The notes under the pieces are model-generated. The model saw only the letters and a list, made by a program, of their open reading frames with translations, was not told the origin of the DNA and did not search any database. A stretch of 31,544 nucleotides of DNA from Scenedesmus sp. ARA3 (lineage: Eukaryota; Chlorophyta; Chlorophyceae; Sphaeropleales; Scenedesmaceae): NCBI GenBank assembly GCA_004335835.1, contig RWJK01001851.1, positions 1-31,544 of the forward strand, in the 5' to 3' direction. This document shows positions 1 through 10,167 of the stretch, one piece after another (the first letter of the stretch is position 1; each line of letters starts with the position of its first letter). A program made the position numbers and the translations under genes.

Positions 1-20
1 TGCTGCTGCTGCTGCTGCTG

Positions 21-50
21 CTGCAGGAAGAAGACTTCAACGCACACATT
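21..50 (+). repeat. Exon-shadow: acceptor plus head of NAA35 exon at 73
   Basis: CTGCAG followed by 24 bases identical to the start of the exon at 73 (EEDFNAHI), then a CTG run leading into the real acceptor. The unit is one copy of acceptor plus exon head upstream of the functional exon. Confidence 0.85.
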
Positions 51-72
51 GCTGCTGCTGCTGCTGCTGCAG

Positions 73-449
73 GAAGAAGACTTCAACGCACACATTGCAG
101 GCCTGCCCCTAGAGTTTGCTGTCACAGCAGCAGCAGCAGCAGCATCAGGGGCCAGCAGCCCCACACCAATCCCCGGCAGCAGCAGCAGCGGCAAGCCTGG
201 GGATGCTGCTGCTGCCACTGACAAGCTGCTGGCAGCGCTCAGTCAGGCGGTCGACTCCCAGGTGAGTTCAGGATTGGAACGCTCCCAGGTGAACACTCCC
301 AGGTGAGTTCAGGATTGGAACGCTCCCAGGTGAACACTCCCAGGTGAGTTCAGGATTGGAACGCTCCCAGGTGAACACTCCCAGGTGAGTGAAGATTCAG
401 GATTGGAATCAGGAGGGCGGCATGGCAGTGGTGCCAGTTCCTAGGTGCC

Positions 450-496
<47 letters not shown>

Positions 497-708
497 CAGG
501 AGACATGTGCTTCACCAACAAACGTGGCATTTCTTGGAAGCGGCAGTTTTATGTGCAGCCACAAGACACTGCATCCCTGCCACGTAACACTTGTTGACAC
601 ATTGCTGGCCTGAAGTATGTCCCTTGCTGCATAATGCTTTCCCTGTCACTTTACCCTACAGGACCTGTCCATGAAGCAGCACAAGGCGCAAGCAGGCTCC
701 GATGGTGC

Positions 709-742
<34 letters not shown>

Positions 743-1658
743 GCAGCAGCAGCAGTCGTGTCTCGGCTGCAGTTCCGCCGGCTGCTGCTGCAGGCGCTCA
801 TCCGCATCAAGCGCCGCCAGAAGCAGGACCTGGACCAGGCGGCAAAGCTGCTGCTGAAGGCACAGGTGATTTTGCCACAAAAGCATGATCATGTTTGAAT
901 TGGCTACAGCACTGGGCATCGCTTGGGTTCGTTTTCAAGCGCTGTCAGAAGCAGGACCTGGGGCACCAGGCGGCCAAGCTGCTGCTGGAGGCACAAGTGA
1001 CTTTTCTTGTTAACACATCTCACACATATCCAATGCTTTTGATATGCGTTGCATGGCGGTTGGGGACAAGGCTTAGGCCAAGTTGCAAAGCTGCTGCTAA
1101 AAGTGCAGGTGACTGTGTACTGCACACTTGGAAGGGTCGCAAGAGTAACAGTAGTAGGCTTTTAAGAGCGTGCCTGGTGGGTGGGAAGAAACAAGCTGCT
1201 GCTGTCTCACTGACCAGTCATGCTGTTTCAGTTGGAATTCTCAATCCTTGTTAGCTGAGCCGTACAACATAAGGGCCAGCCTGGTACTTGGGGTGCCCCA
1301 CCATCAGGTTGTTACAATGTTACATCTGTGTTGTTGTATTTCTGTGCAGGCTGAGCTGTCTAACATCCGGGCCAGCCTGTCACTGGGGGCCGCTCACCAG
1401 GGCCTGGGCTGGCAGGAGGACATGAACAGCCACCTGGTGCCTGCAGTGCCGCCACGCACAGTCAAGGTGCGCTGTGTAACATTGTTGCCCTGTTACCATG
1501 TTATCATGTTGTCACCTTGTTCTTTTGAGCTTCAGATTTGGTGCAGTTGCTGCTGCTGCTGCTGCCGCTCCCTGGTAACACAACAACACTGCTGAGGAGG
1601 CTGTGGACTACTTTGAGCCACTGACCGCTCAGCATCTGTCACTGAACATGGTGTCATC

Positions 1659-1708
<50 letters not shown>

Positions 1709-3624
1709 GCTGCGCTCACAAATAATCATCAGGTGTACACTGCCGAGGAGGCTGTCGACTACTTTGAGTCGCTCACCGCCCAGCTGCTGCGCGTGGCACA
1801 CATCACCAGCGTGAACAGGTGAGGGCATGTCACATGATATGTTATGTAACATGTAACATGTGTGTTGCAGCCCCGCACTGCACCCGCTGCCACAGCAGCC
1901 TCGTCCTGCCAAGCATGGAAGCACTGTCATGTGCAGTCAACCTTTTAATTGCCGACCTACAACTGTGTCTTGCTGACTGCCTTTTGCTGATCCGCATTCT
2001 GAACCTTAGCCCCCAACCCTGAACGCTGACCTAAACCCTGAATCATGTTTCATTTCAACCCTGCAGCTACCGCGCCCTGAAGGACTACCTGATGGACTTT
2101 GCGGCCCAGCCTACCTGCGCCACATCACGCTCAGCAATGCATATCCAGGTGAGCACGATCAGGATCAGGATCAGGATCAGGATCAGGATCAGGATCAGGA
2201 TCAGGATCAGGATCAGGATCAGGGTCAGGGTCAGGGTCAGGGTCAGGATCAGGATAAACAATAGGTCCACGATAAAGAATAGGATCAGGATCAAGGTCAA
2301 CACTACCTAGGATGAACTTTGCGGTGTCACGTCACGCGCAGCAATGCACGCCCAGGTGAGTCTGCCGCAGGGTAAAGATGACACGCTTGGTTGATCATTC
2401 AGCGGTCATTGCAGTCTTCTGCTCTTTGAGTCCGCTCATTGATTTCGGTACGAATCAGGCGTTTGCTACGGCATGATACTAGCTACTCGAGAGTAGAACT
2501 TGCAAGAACTCACAAGGGATGTTTATATCCGCATCATGCTCTTTCAGGCGTGTCGCGTGTTATTTTTAAGCAGGGTTACTGCAGCACGGTGCAACATATC
2601 AGTTAGAAGTTTGGTTTGAGAAGGCTGCACCCCACAATGCGCATTTTCCGCAACTGCTGCTGCAGGTGTCGTACAACGCATGGGTGCCGCAAGTCAGCCA
2701 GCAGCAGCAGCAGCCATCTCAGCAGCAGCAGCAGCAAGGCGGCTCAGCAGCAGCAGCAGCAGATGGCAGCTATGATGCCAAGCACCACCAGCACCACATA
2801 CCCACCCCCAGCCACCCACCTGGAGCAGCAGCAGCTGCAGAAGCAGCAGCAGCGGACCCAGCCAACGGCACACCACCACCACCAGCATCAGCAGCAACAC
2901 CGCGCGGCAGCAGCAGCAGCAGCAGCAGTCCTGTGGTGCCAGTATGGTGTCTGTCGCCTCGCATGCTTCGTGCCTCGCTGCTGCTTGATCCCGAGGCAGA
3001 CTTGGGTGATGATGGGGAGCTTTTCATGGAGCAGACGGTCATTGCAGCTAGCAACTTGGTGCAGGCTCTACTGATGAACCGCAGCCGCTGCAGGCGCAGG
3101 CTGCGCAGGTAGGGTTCAGGGTTTTGGGTTGCAAGTTAGAGGGTGGGGTTTTCTGGTAGGGTTTTGAGTGTCATGTTGTTGGCTGCGTGCCTTGCTGCTG
3201 CTAGAACATGAGGCAGCCTTTTATTGGTGGTGATGATGGGAGCTGTTCATGGATCCAGCCGTGATCGCTGCCAGCAACCTGGTGCACGCCCTGCTGATGA
3301 ACCGCAGCCGCTGCAGGCGCCGCCTGCGCAGGTAAGGGAACAACGCAGTTTCAATAAGAAGGTGTTTGAAAGCCGTTGTTTTCTGACACACGTGTTCCAC
3401 CCAGAACCAAGTCAACACCCTCTATACAGTGAAACCGCGTCCGCCGCTGCGTGCTGTTTGCTGGCACGCAGTGCACCGCAGGCGGACTGGGGAATCTGTA
3501 CCAGTTCACCTATACATAGAACCTTGCACCAACCTGCCTTTCAAACCATGTGTGCTGCTGCTGCCACTGCTGCCCTTGCTGCTGCTGCCCTTGCTGCTGC
3601 TGCTGCTGCTGCTGCCGCTGCTGC

Positions 3625-3676
<52 letters not shown>

Positions 3677-3760
3677 TTAGGGGCTTTGAACATTGGGGCA
3701 ACCTGTACCAGCAAGTACTCAATGCTGACAACACAACACGTACATGACTTCAGTGCCATC

Positions 3761-3793
<33 letters not shown>

Positions 3794-6304
3794 TTTCTTG
3801 GTCTTATCAGGGGCCTTGAGGACTGGGGCAACCTGTACCAGCACGGCCTCAACGCCGACAACAGCCCTCAGTTCCAAGCTTACATGGTGGTGCATGGCTG
3901 GACCTGGGCCAACGAACACCCCGGAGACATTGCGGTGCGTTACTAGTTGTTATGGTTGTTAGTTTGCCACATTTCGTGTATGTGTCTGAATATGCTGGGA
4001 CACTTGCTGACGGGCTGCATCTGCGCTTTCTAACTTTTTTGTTGTGCATTTGCTGATGATGCGATGGTCAGGGCCCCCTGCAAATCTGTGTGGAGGTGGA
4101 GACGTGCAGCGTCATGCTGGCGCACCTGCTGATGTGGCATCAACGCTCTTGCTATCCATGTGCTCAACCATATGTTGTGCATTTGCTGCTTATTTTCTGC
4201 ATGCAGGGCCCCTTGGCGACTTGGGTGGAGGTGGAGACGTGCAGCGTCATGCTGGCGCACCTGCTGATGGGCTTTGAGCTGAGCCTGTACGAGCCAGCTG
4301 ACTACGCCATGGTCTACTGGTGAGCAATAGAAGCATACCTTGACTTTGAGTCCTCATAGTCTCAAATAATGGGGGTGTATGGCGCACCTGCTGATGGGCT
4401 TTGAGCTCAGCCTCTATAAACCGGCTGACTACGCCATGGTTCACTGGTGAGCAGCGCACTATGCTTTTGAACGCACTTGGTTGGATGCGCTTTACATGCG
4501 TAGCGCACCTGCTGATGGGCTTCGAGCTGAGCCTGTACGAGCCAGCAGATTACGCCATGGTCTACTGGTGAGCAATAGAACAATGGTGTGGCAGCAGGGC
4601 ATCTGAACCTCATCCCTGCACCTTCAAATCAGAAACCCTTGTTTATCTAGCACCCTAAACCCTGCACCGTAAACCCTTCCACCGTGTAACAGGTATGTGG
4701 ATCTGCTGGGCATGGTGTGGCAGCAGGGCAGCAAGCGCCTGCAGGAGCAGCACCACAACCCTGCACTGAAATATCAACTGCACTGCAAAGTATGTCTCTA
4801 AACCCTGCCTTTTGAGCCCTGCCTGCAGGTATGTGGATCTGCTGGGTATGGTGTGGCAGCAGGGCAGCAAGCACCTGCACGAGCAGCAGCCAGCCCTTAT
4901 CACCACACCAGGACCCACCCACAAAAAGGGCAGCAGTACCGCTGCTGCTGCTGCTGGCTTGGGCGGTGCCAAGCTGCCTTCCAAAGCTTCATCAAAAGGA
5001 TCCAAGGCAGCTACAGCAGCAGCAAAGGCAGCACAGCAGCAGCAACAGCAGCCCGCCAAGCACAGCAGCAGCAGCAGCAGCGATGCTCATGCGCACAGCA
5101 GCGGCAGCAGCAAGCCCGCGTGGCTGCTCTCCAACCTCATTTTAGAGGCTCAGCGGCAGCTAGCAATGGGCACGCTTCGGCTCATGATGGCACTGCCACT
5201 GCTCGAATTATACAACCACCCAGAGCTACCCTTCAACAGTGAGGCTCAGAGGTTTGACCAGCGCTTTGCGGCGTTTCAGGCGCTGCAGCGGCCCGAGCCG
5301 CTCACGTACGGGCAGTTTGTGACGAGCACGAGTGTGGAGGGGGTGGAGCCGGTGCAGCTGCTGAGGCTGGCAGGGGACTCCTTCAAGCGGGTGAGCGCTG
5401 ACTGCGCTGCTGCTGCTGCTGTTACGTGTCATGCACTTACGGGCATGTCTGATTTGGCGTGCCCGTCAAGTCAACGTCATATTGAGCTTAAGTCAAGACA
5501 CCTTGTTTGCAGGCTCAGCCGGCATGCTGTGTTGCTCTCAAGGGCCTTATCAGCCTTGCATCATACTGCCAATCTACTGACAGACATGTTTTGCATGCGG
5601 GTTGCATGCTTTGTGTGCTGCCTGCAGGCTCAGCACACATGCGGTGTTGCATTGAAGGTCCTCAACATTCCCAGCGTTTTGCTTGATTGATTTTTAGCTG
5701 GCTGCACATAATATTAACAACCGTGTGTTTTCCTTGTGCAGGCACAGCAGGCGTGTGGTGTGGCCCTGAAGGGCCCCAGCAGCCTCCCAATCAGCCTCAA
5801 CAATCCCAGGGTTTTGCTTTATTGTTTGCTAGCTGGCTGGACATAACACAAACGGCCGTATGTTTTCCTTGTGCAGGCACAGCAGGCGTGCGGTGTGGCA
5901 CTGAAGGGACCCAGCAGCCTCCCAATCAGCTTTCAAGCATATGCAACTGACACTTAGTGTGGTGTGTCATGCCTCTGCCCTATTTGCAGGCACAGCAGGC
6001 ATGCGGCGTTGCCCTGAAGGGCCCCAGCAGCCTCCCAATCAGCCAGCAGCAGCAGCTGGACCTGAAGGCAATGGACCGCGTCGCAGCCACAAATGGCATA
6101 GCAGTGATGCTGCTGGCACGCACCGCCGCCAGCAGCAGCAGCAGCAACGGCACAGCGGCGGCTAGCGGGGAAGCAGCAGCAGCAGCAAAGCCTGCAGCAG
6201 CAGGGCCGCAGTTGAAGCCGCATTACGAGTTTGCTGTGAGCAAGAACTTCCCCACACTGACACTCAAGTCAGCAGCAGCAGCGACAGCAGCAGCAGCAAG
6301 GTGA
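73..6304 (+). CDS. NAA35: NAA35/MAK10-like NatC N-terminal acetyltransferase auxiliary subunit, 5'-partial
   Basis: In known members this is the non-catalytic subunit of cytosolic NatC, which acetylates Met-hydrophobic N-termini with NAA30 and NAA38. Exons that join in phase: 73-261, 662-865, 1350-1466, 1733-1818, 2067-2148, 2666-3108, 3811-3934, 4207-4319, 4829-5390, 5990-6304. They total 2235 nt, 744 aa plus TGA; the N-terminal part lies left of the window. Family landmarks seen: VSRLQFRRLLLQALI (exon 2), AEEAVDYFESL (exon 4), GFELSLYEPADYAMVYW (exon 8, like GFELELYSMHEYYYIYW of animal NAA35), LPFNSEAQRFDQRFAAF (exon 9) and YEFAVSKNFPTLTLK near the C-terminus (like the DFSAHRYFPVVKL ending). 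Low-complexity Q/A/S inserts occur in exons 6, 9 and 10. Nearly every exon has degraded copies of its edge in the adjoining intron. Identity is strong from exon 8 onward; exact ends of exons 1-3 are less certain. Confidence 0.85.
262..387 (+). repeat. 41-bp minisatellite of 5' splice sites
   Basis: Three 41-bp copies start at 262, 303 and 344, followed by a broken fourth. Each unit begins GTGAGT after CCCAG, so it repeats the exon-intron junction at 261/262, and it contains a second CCCAG/GTGAAC. The first intron of the visible NAA35 gene therefore starts with a run of look-alike donors. Confidence 0.9.
942..1112 (+). repeat. Exon-shadows: two tail-plus-donor copies of NAA35 exon 662-865
   Basis: Copies at about 942-1000 and 1075-1112 repeat the end of the preceding exon (AAKLLLKAQ) followed by GTGACT. 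The nearer copy keeps more of the exon (CAGAAGCAGGACCTGG); the farther copy keeps only about 35 bases and is more diverged. Confidence 0.8.
1253..1300 (+). repeat. Exon-shadow: head copy of NAA35 exon 1350-1466
   Basis: About 45 bases resemble the start of the exon at 1350: the copy reads AEPYNIRASLVLG against AELSNIRASLSLG. It lies about 95 bases upstream and has several substitutions. Confidence 0.75.
1590..1642 (+). repeat. Exon-shadow: head copy of NAA35 exon 1733-1818
   Basis: The bases encoding AEEAVDYFE.LTAQ are repeated upstream of the real exon and are separated from it by a CTG run at about 1660-1707. No good acceptor adjoins this copy, so it is unlikely to be spliced in. Confidence 0.8.
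2155..2305 (+). repeat. Hexanucleotide (GATCAG)n / (GGTCAG)n tract
   Basis: About 20 tandem hexamers starting six bases after the donor at 2148/2149: mostly AGGATC, with a block of AGGGTC variants at about 2219-2243. The tract is intronic. The long Arg-Ile and Leu-Ile readings across it are artefacts of the repeat. Confidence 0.95.
2312..2357 (+). repeat. Exon-shadow: tail-plus-donor copy of NAA35 exon 2067-2148
   Basis: GATGAACTTTGCGG and GCAGCAATGCACGCCCAG/GTGAGT repeat the end and donor of the exon at 2067, with an internal deletion. The hexamer tract separates it from the real donor. Confidence 0.8.
3222..3338 (+). repeat. Exon-shadow: near-intact second copy of the NAA35 exon 6 tail
   Basis: Repeats about 95 bases of the exon ending at 3108, from GELFM to the terminal CRRRLR, with the donor CGCAG/GTAAGG. 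The copies read VIAASNLVQALLMNRSRC and VIAASNLVHALLMNRSRC, so the second copy is almost fully conserved at protein level. That makes it unclear which tail and donor are used. Confidence 0.85.
3481..3728 (+). repeat. Exon-shadows: two head copies of NAA35 exon 3811-3934
   Basis: Copies at about 3674-3728 (TTAGGGGC, then WGNLYQQVLNADN) and 3481-3506 (only DWGNLYQ-like sequence) precede the real exon (WGNLYQHGLNADN). Imperfect CTG runs separate the copies. The nearer copy is longer and better preserved. Confidence 0.85.
4070..4136 (+). repeat. Exon-shadow: acceptor plus head copy of NAA35 exon 4207-4319
   Basis: CAGGGCCCC, then a copy coding VEVETCSVMLAHLLM, about 135 bases upstream of the real exon. 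The stretch GGTGGAGACGTGCAGCGTCA is unchanged. The copy breaks off after LLM. Confidence 0.9.
4381..4576 (+). repeat. Exon-shadows: two tail-plus-donor copies of NAA35 exon 4207-4319
   Basis: Copies at 4381-4449 and 4503-4571 both encode MGFELSLY.PADYAMV(Y/H)W and end TGGTGAGC like the real donor at 4319/4320. Even intron sequence after the donor (GAGCAATAGAA) is shared between the real junction and the second copy, so the duplicated segment spans the exon-intron boundary. Confidence 0.92.
4688..4762 (+). repeat. Exon-shadow: acceptor plus head copy of NAA35 exon 4829-5390
   Basis: AACAGGTATGTGG, then YVDLLGMVWQQGSK-RLQEQQ, against YVDLLGMVWQQGSK-HLHEQQ in the real exon. The acceptor AG and the shared intron words (CCCTGC) are also copied. 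Confidence 0.9.
5508..5940 (+). repeat. Exon-shadow ladder: four acceptor-plus-head copies of the NAA35 last exon
   Basis: Copies start at about 5512, 5631, 5742 and 5880, each after TGCAG, and repeat the head of the exon at 5990 (AQQACGVALKGPSSLPIS). The two nearest copies are nearly identical to the exon. The 5631 copy reads AQHTCGVALKVLNIPS and the 5512 copy is the most degraded. Spacing is about 110-135 bases. Shared intron words (TTTTGCTTGATTGATTTTTAG / TTTTGCTTTATTGTTTGCTAG) show intron was duplicated too. Confidence 0.92.
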
Positions 6305-7547
6305 TAACTGATGTGGAGTTGTAGCGCAGCAGAAGGTGGAGCCGCAGCTGGAGACGGCGCAGGATCGATCCTTCAGCGCTCAGGAGTGCTGCTGCTGGAA
6401 AGTGTTTGTAGGAGGGCAGCAGTGGTGGTGGCTGCAGCAGCCTTGTCCGGGCTGTGCTGCTATCTCTGCAGTTTAGAACACCGTGTTCTTTGACAGGGCG
6501 CTCAATGTCTTGTGGTAGAGCAAGGGCTTGCGATTCTGCAACCTATATTGGTGCTGGGTAATGTTTACTTGCGCTTGTTCTTTGCCCATACATAACAGTA
6601 GGCCAGAAGGCAATGGCAATTCATCATCAAATGTTACCATTCCAGCCATAGCACTGCACCATCGGTCGCGCGCCCCACAGACCAGCTGAAAGAACAGGCG
6701 AATGGGGGTGGCAATGGAAAATGCTATGTACAACAGGTGCCGCCGCACTGGCAGCGGCATGGTGTGCCGCTCTCGGCGGCATCAACACCTGCAACTATTC
6801 AAATCATGCACATCACGCAGTCAACAAAACACGAGAGGGCAGGCACGTCGGCCACATGCACACCCGGATGTTGATGGAAACATCAGCGCTCCTGGATGTG
6901 TTGAACATGTGCAGTTGAAACCCATCTGCTTGGCACTGCAAGTGCCAGCAAGTTGCAAGTGCCAGCAGGCCAGAGGTCATCCGCATGATATGTACATGCT
7001 GTGGCAACAACAACACACATCACACTGTCAAGCGCCCCATCAAAATCCACGAGGGCCAGCTGCCAGTAGCTGAGGCGGCTCAATCCAGCGGCACAGTGCC
7101 AGCTGGATGCACCCTATCACAGCTGTGGGCCTTGACAGATTCATCATCATCAGCGTACCACCTATCAAGGCATGGCAACCACGCCATCAGGCCTTGGCAC
7201 ACTGCGCATGCAAAAGCAGTGGACCCTGCAGCTGCTGATCCCTTTGCATGCTGAGTGCGATGAACTCAGGCGCTGTTTGTAACAATAGCCATAAGCGCCA
7301 GCCAGGGACAAGTTTACATCAACAGCCGCGGCCCATGTATACACACGCCTGTGCAGCGGGTAACACGCACACCCCGCTGGCACTGAGAGTTTCCAGCAGC
7401 CAGCTGCTGTTATACTCCTGCAACAGTGGCTGCACGCGGTGTGCATGTGAACCTACCGTCCAGGCGCTTGAGCACACATCATGTGGCCCTCCTGCGCTAG
7501 CTAGCTTCTAAACTGCGGTCTGCTGCTGCATAATGCTGGCCTGGCTG
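6305..7547. other. Intergenic / putative 3' UTRs of NAA35 and cis-prenyltransferase
   Basis: No gene I can support. The stretch has fewer CTG runs than its surroundings. An open frame on the minus strand at 6473-6760 (95 aa) has balanced composition but resembles nothing I recognise and lies in the expected 3' UTR of NAA35. Confidence 0.6.
7278..7318. terminator. Candidate convergent poly(A) signals
   Basis: TGTAA at 7278-7282 on the plus strand is the first such motif after the NAA35 stop. TTACA at 7314-7318 (TGTAA on the minus strand) is the first after the prenyltransferase stop. TGTAA is the usual poly(A) signal in volvocine green algae. If used, the two transcripts would end within tens of bases of each other. 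This is inferred from the motif only. Confidence 0.35.
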
Positions 7548-8060
7548 CTAGGTGATTGTCGCCAGTAATTGCAGCCTGCGTAAATGCTGCTCCTGCTGCT
7601 GCTGTGCTGCATACTTCTGGCTGCCTGCTATGTGACACGCTACTAGGTGACCATCGCCAGCAGCTGCATTCGGCTCAAATGCTGCTGGATCAATCTGGCC
7701 ACATCGCTGTCTATGCGCAGCTGCAGCCTTCTCAAAAGCTGCTGCTGCTGCTGCTAATCTGGTAACCGTCGCCAGCAGCTGCAGCCTGCTCAGGTGCTGC
7801 TGCTCCAATCTGGCCACATAGCTATCCACCCTTAGCTGTGAGCAGGGGTGGGGGCAGCAGGTGGCAGCATCCTCGCTGATCATGACAGCGCTTAGCACAC
7901 CAACTGCACACTGTTGCTGCTGCTGCTGCTACTGTTGCTGCTGCCCCACAGACTGCTAGGTGGCCGTTGCCAGGAGCTGCAGTCGGCTCAAATGCTGCTG
8001 GATCAATCTGGCCACATAACTGTCTACCCGCAGCTGCAGCCTTCTCACAATCTGCTGCTG
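7548..8060 (-). repeat. Post-stop tandem copies of the prenyltransferase C-terminus
   Basis: About four degraded copies (roughly 7548-7580, 7645-7735, 7760-7895, 7950-8045) of the last part of the coding region lie downstream of its stop at 8071. They repeat sequence coding [20 protein letters not shown] and LQLLATVT. The 7760-7895 copy is the longest, reaching back to [15 protein letters not shown] runs on the plus strand separate units. Confidence 0.85.
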
Positions 8061-8070
8061 CTGCTGCTTA

Positions 8071-9432
8071 TCAGGTAACTGTCGCCAGAAGCTGCAGTCG
8101 ACTCAGGTGCTGCTGCTCCAACCTGGCTACATAGCTATCCACTCTTAGCTGTGAGCAGGGGTGCGGACAGCACGTGGCTGCATCCTCACTAATCACTGAC
8201 AGTGCTGCTGACGCTGCCCGCTGTGGACTGCTGCCGCACGGACTGCTGCCGTTGCTGCTGCTGCTGCTGCTGCCGCCGCCTTTGGCACTGCCCCAGGAAC
8301 CGGCATTACTCCACCAGCGCCCCTGCTGCTGCTGCTGTGCTAAAGCCTCCGGCGGCAAAATCCCCTGCTGCTGCTGTTGTCCGGCTAACACATCATGCTG
8401 CTGGTAATCCTGCAGCAGCGATGACGCGCACAGCAGCTGCTGCTGCAGGGCCTCATCCAGCCTCGCATCAGCCCACACTACTCTCGGCGGGCTGCTCGCG
8501 CCACTTAGCCGTGCTGCTGCCTGCTGCTGCGCCACAACCTCTGCTGCTACAGCTGCTTCTGCTGCCAGCCGCAGCTGTAGCAGATCACCGGCTGCAGCTT
8601 GCCATGCTAATAAAGCTCGCAGGAGGTTGCTGTAGCCGAATTCTGGCCAGAGGCATGTATCCCAGTGCAGTAGGGCGTGCGAGGATTGCCAGAGCAGGAA
8701 GTCGGAGAGCCGCTGCTCCCCTGAGGTGCGGATTAGGAGGTCCACCGGCGGGCACTCGCGCGTGTGCATCACCTGCATGTGACATGTTACATAACATATG
8801 TTATGTAGGCATGGGTGGATTGCCAGAGCAAAAAATCGGAGAGCCGCTGCTCGCCCGAGGTGCGTATGAGCAGGTCGACTGGCGGGCACTCACGAGTGTG
8901 CATCACCTGCAGGTGATGCACACAAAATGCAACATGTTACGTTTGTATGTCAGCGGCGGAAATCACCAGCGCGGTCAAAGCACCAGCACACACACATCAC
9001 TTGCAAGAAAAAAATGTGGCGGTAGGAGATCCTGCCACTAACTGCAACCGACTATGTCGATGGTAACTTGCGGCAGCAGCTGAAACAGCGGACCCCGCAG
9101 ATGCAGAAACTGGCAGATAGCGCAGTGCCTCCGTACCTGCTGCAGCAGCTGCGGCGTGACGTCATCCGGCAGCAGCTGCGACTGCGCCACTCCAGCTGCC
9201 GCCTGCTGCACCGCATGCTGCAGCTCCTGGCTAGACCTGCATGGGCAAACACCAGCAGGAGATGATAAATAAGGTAAGAGGTGACACCGTGTGTACCAGC
9301 AGCAGCGGCAGAGGGTGCAGAGGGTGAGAGCTGCGCCAGTGTGTATCAAAGCAGTAGGCAGCCCGCCACTCCAGCCGCCGCCTGCTGCACCGCATGCTGC
9401 AGCTCCTGACTAGACCTGCAGGGGGCAAACAC

Positions 9433-9464
<32 letters not shown>

Positions 9465-10128
9465 GCAGAGGATGCAGCGGGTGAGTGATGCGCCAGTGTG
9501 TAGCACAGCAGCTGCGACTGCGCCACTCCAGCCGCCGCCTGCTGCACCTCGTGCTGCAGCTCCTGACTAGACCTGCATGGGGCACCCACCACCACCAGCA
9601 GCAGCAGCAGCAGAGGATATTTAGCTTAGTGTTGACACAGTGTGTAGCAGAGCAGTTTGCCACTCCAGCCGCCGCCTGCTGCACTGCATGCTGCAGCTCC
9701 TGACTGGACCTGCAGTGAGTAACAAGCAGTAAGCAACAAGCACAGTGATTGATACACACAGCACTACAATTCAAACACCTGCTGCAGCACATGATGCAGC
9801 CCCTGGCTGGACCTACATGGTAAGTTCCAGCAGCGCTGAAATGATGAGCATGCACGAAGCACAGCATGTTAACAGCTTGCGCACCCCTGCTGCTGCTGCT
9901 GTTGCTGGAGCATCTGTAACACCAACACTCTCGTGTATGAGAAGCAGATGTTGACGACTGCGCGTGTGGGCCCCTGCTCCTTAGAACCCTGCATCAGCCG
10001 CGCTGCTGCTGCTGCTGGCACTTGCACCCCAGTCACAGCATAATGCACTGCTTTCACTCACGTGTACGAACAGCAGATGTTCACGACCGCGCGTGTTGGC
10101 CCCTGCTCTTTAGATCCCTGCATCAGCC

Positions 10129-10167
<39 letters not shown>

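Noticed and set aside
2085..2310. Arg-Ile and Leu-Ile repeat proteins on both strands
   Set aside because: Product of the intronic GATCAG hexamer tract.
3224..3946. Long open frames of poly-Ala, poly-Leu, poly-Gln or poly-Cys
   Set aside because: They are readings of CTG/CAG runs inside introns; any run of this triplet is open in all frames. Real exons were accepted only with family motifs and matching splice phases.
6473..6760. 95-aa open frame on the minus strand
   Set aside because: Balanced composition, but no recognisable family, no splice partners, and it lies antisense in the probable NAA35 3' UTR.
8806..8912. Second prenyltransferase gene or paralogue
   Set aside because: Only the head of exon 5 is present; it lacks the LWPEF part and other exons, and sits directly beside the functional exon.
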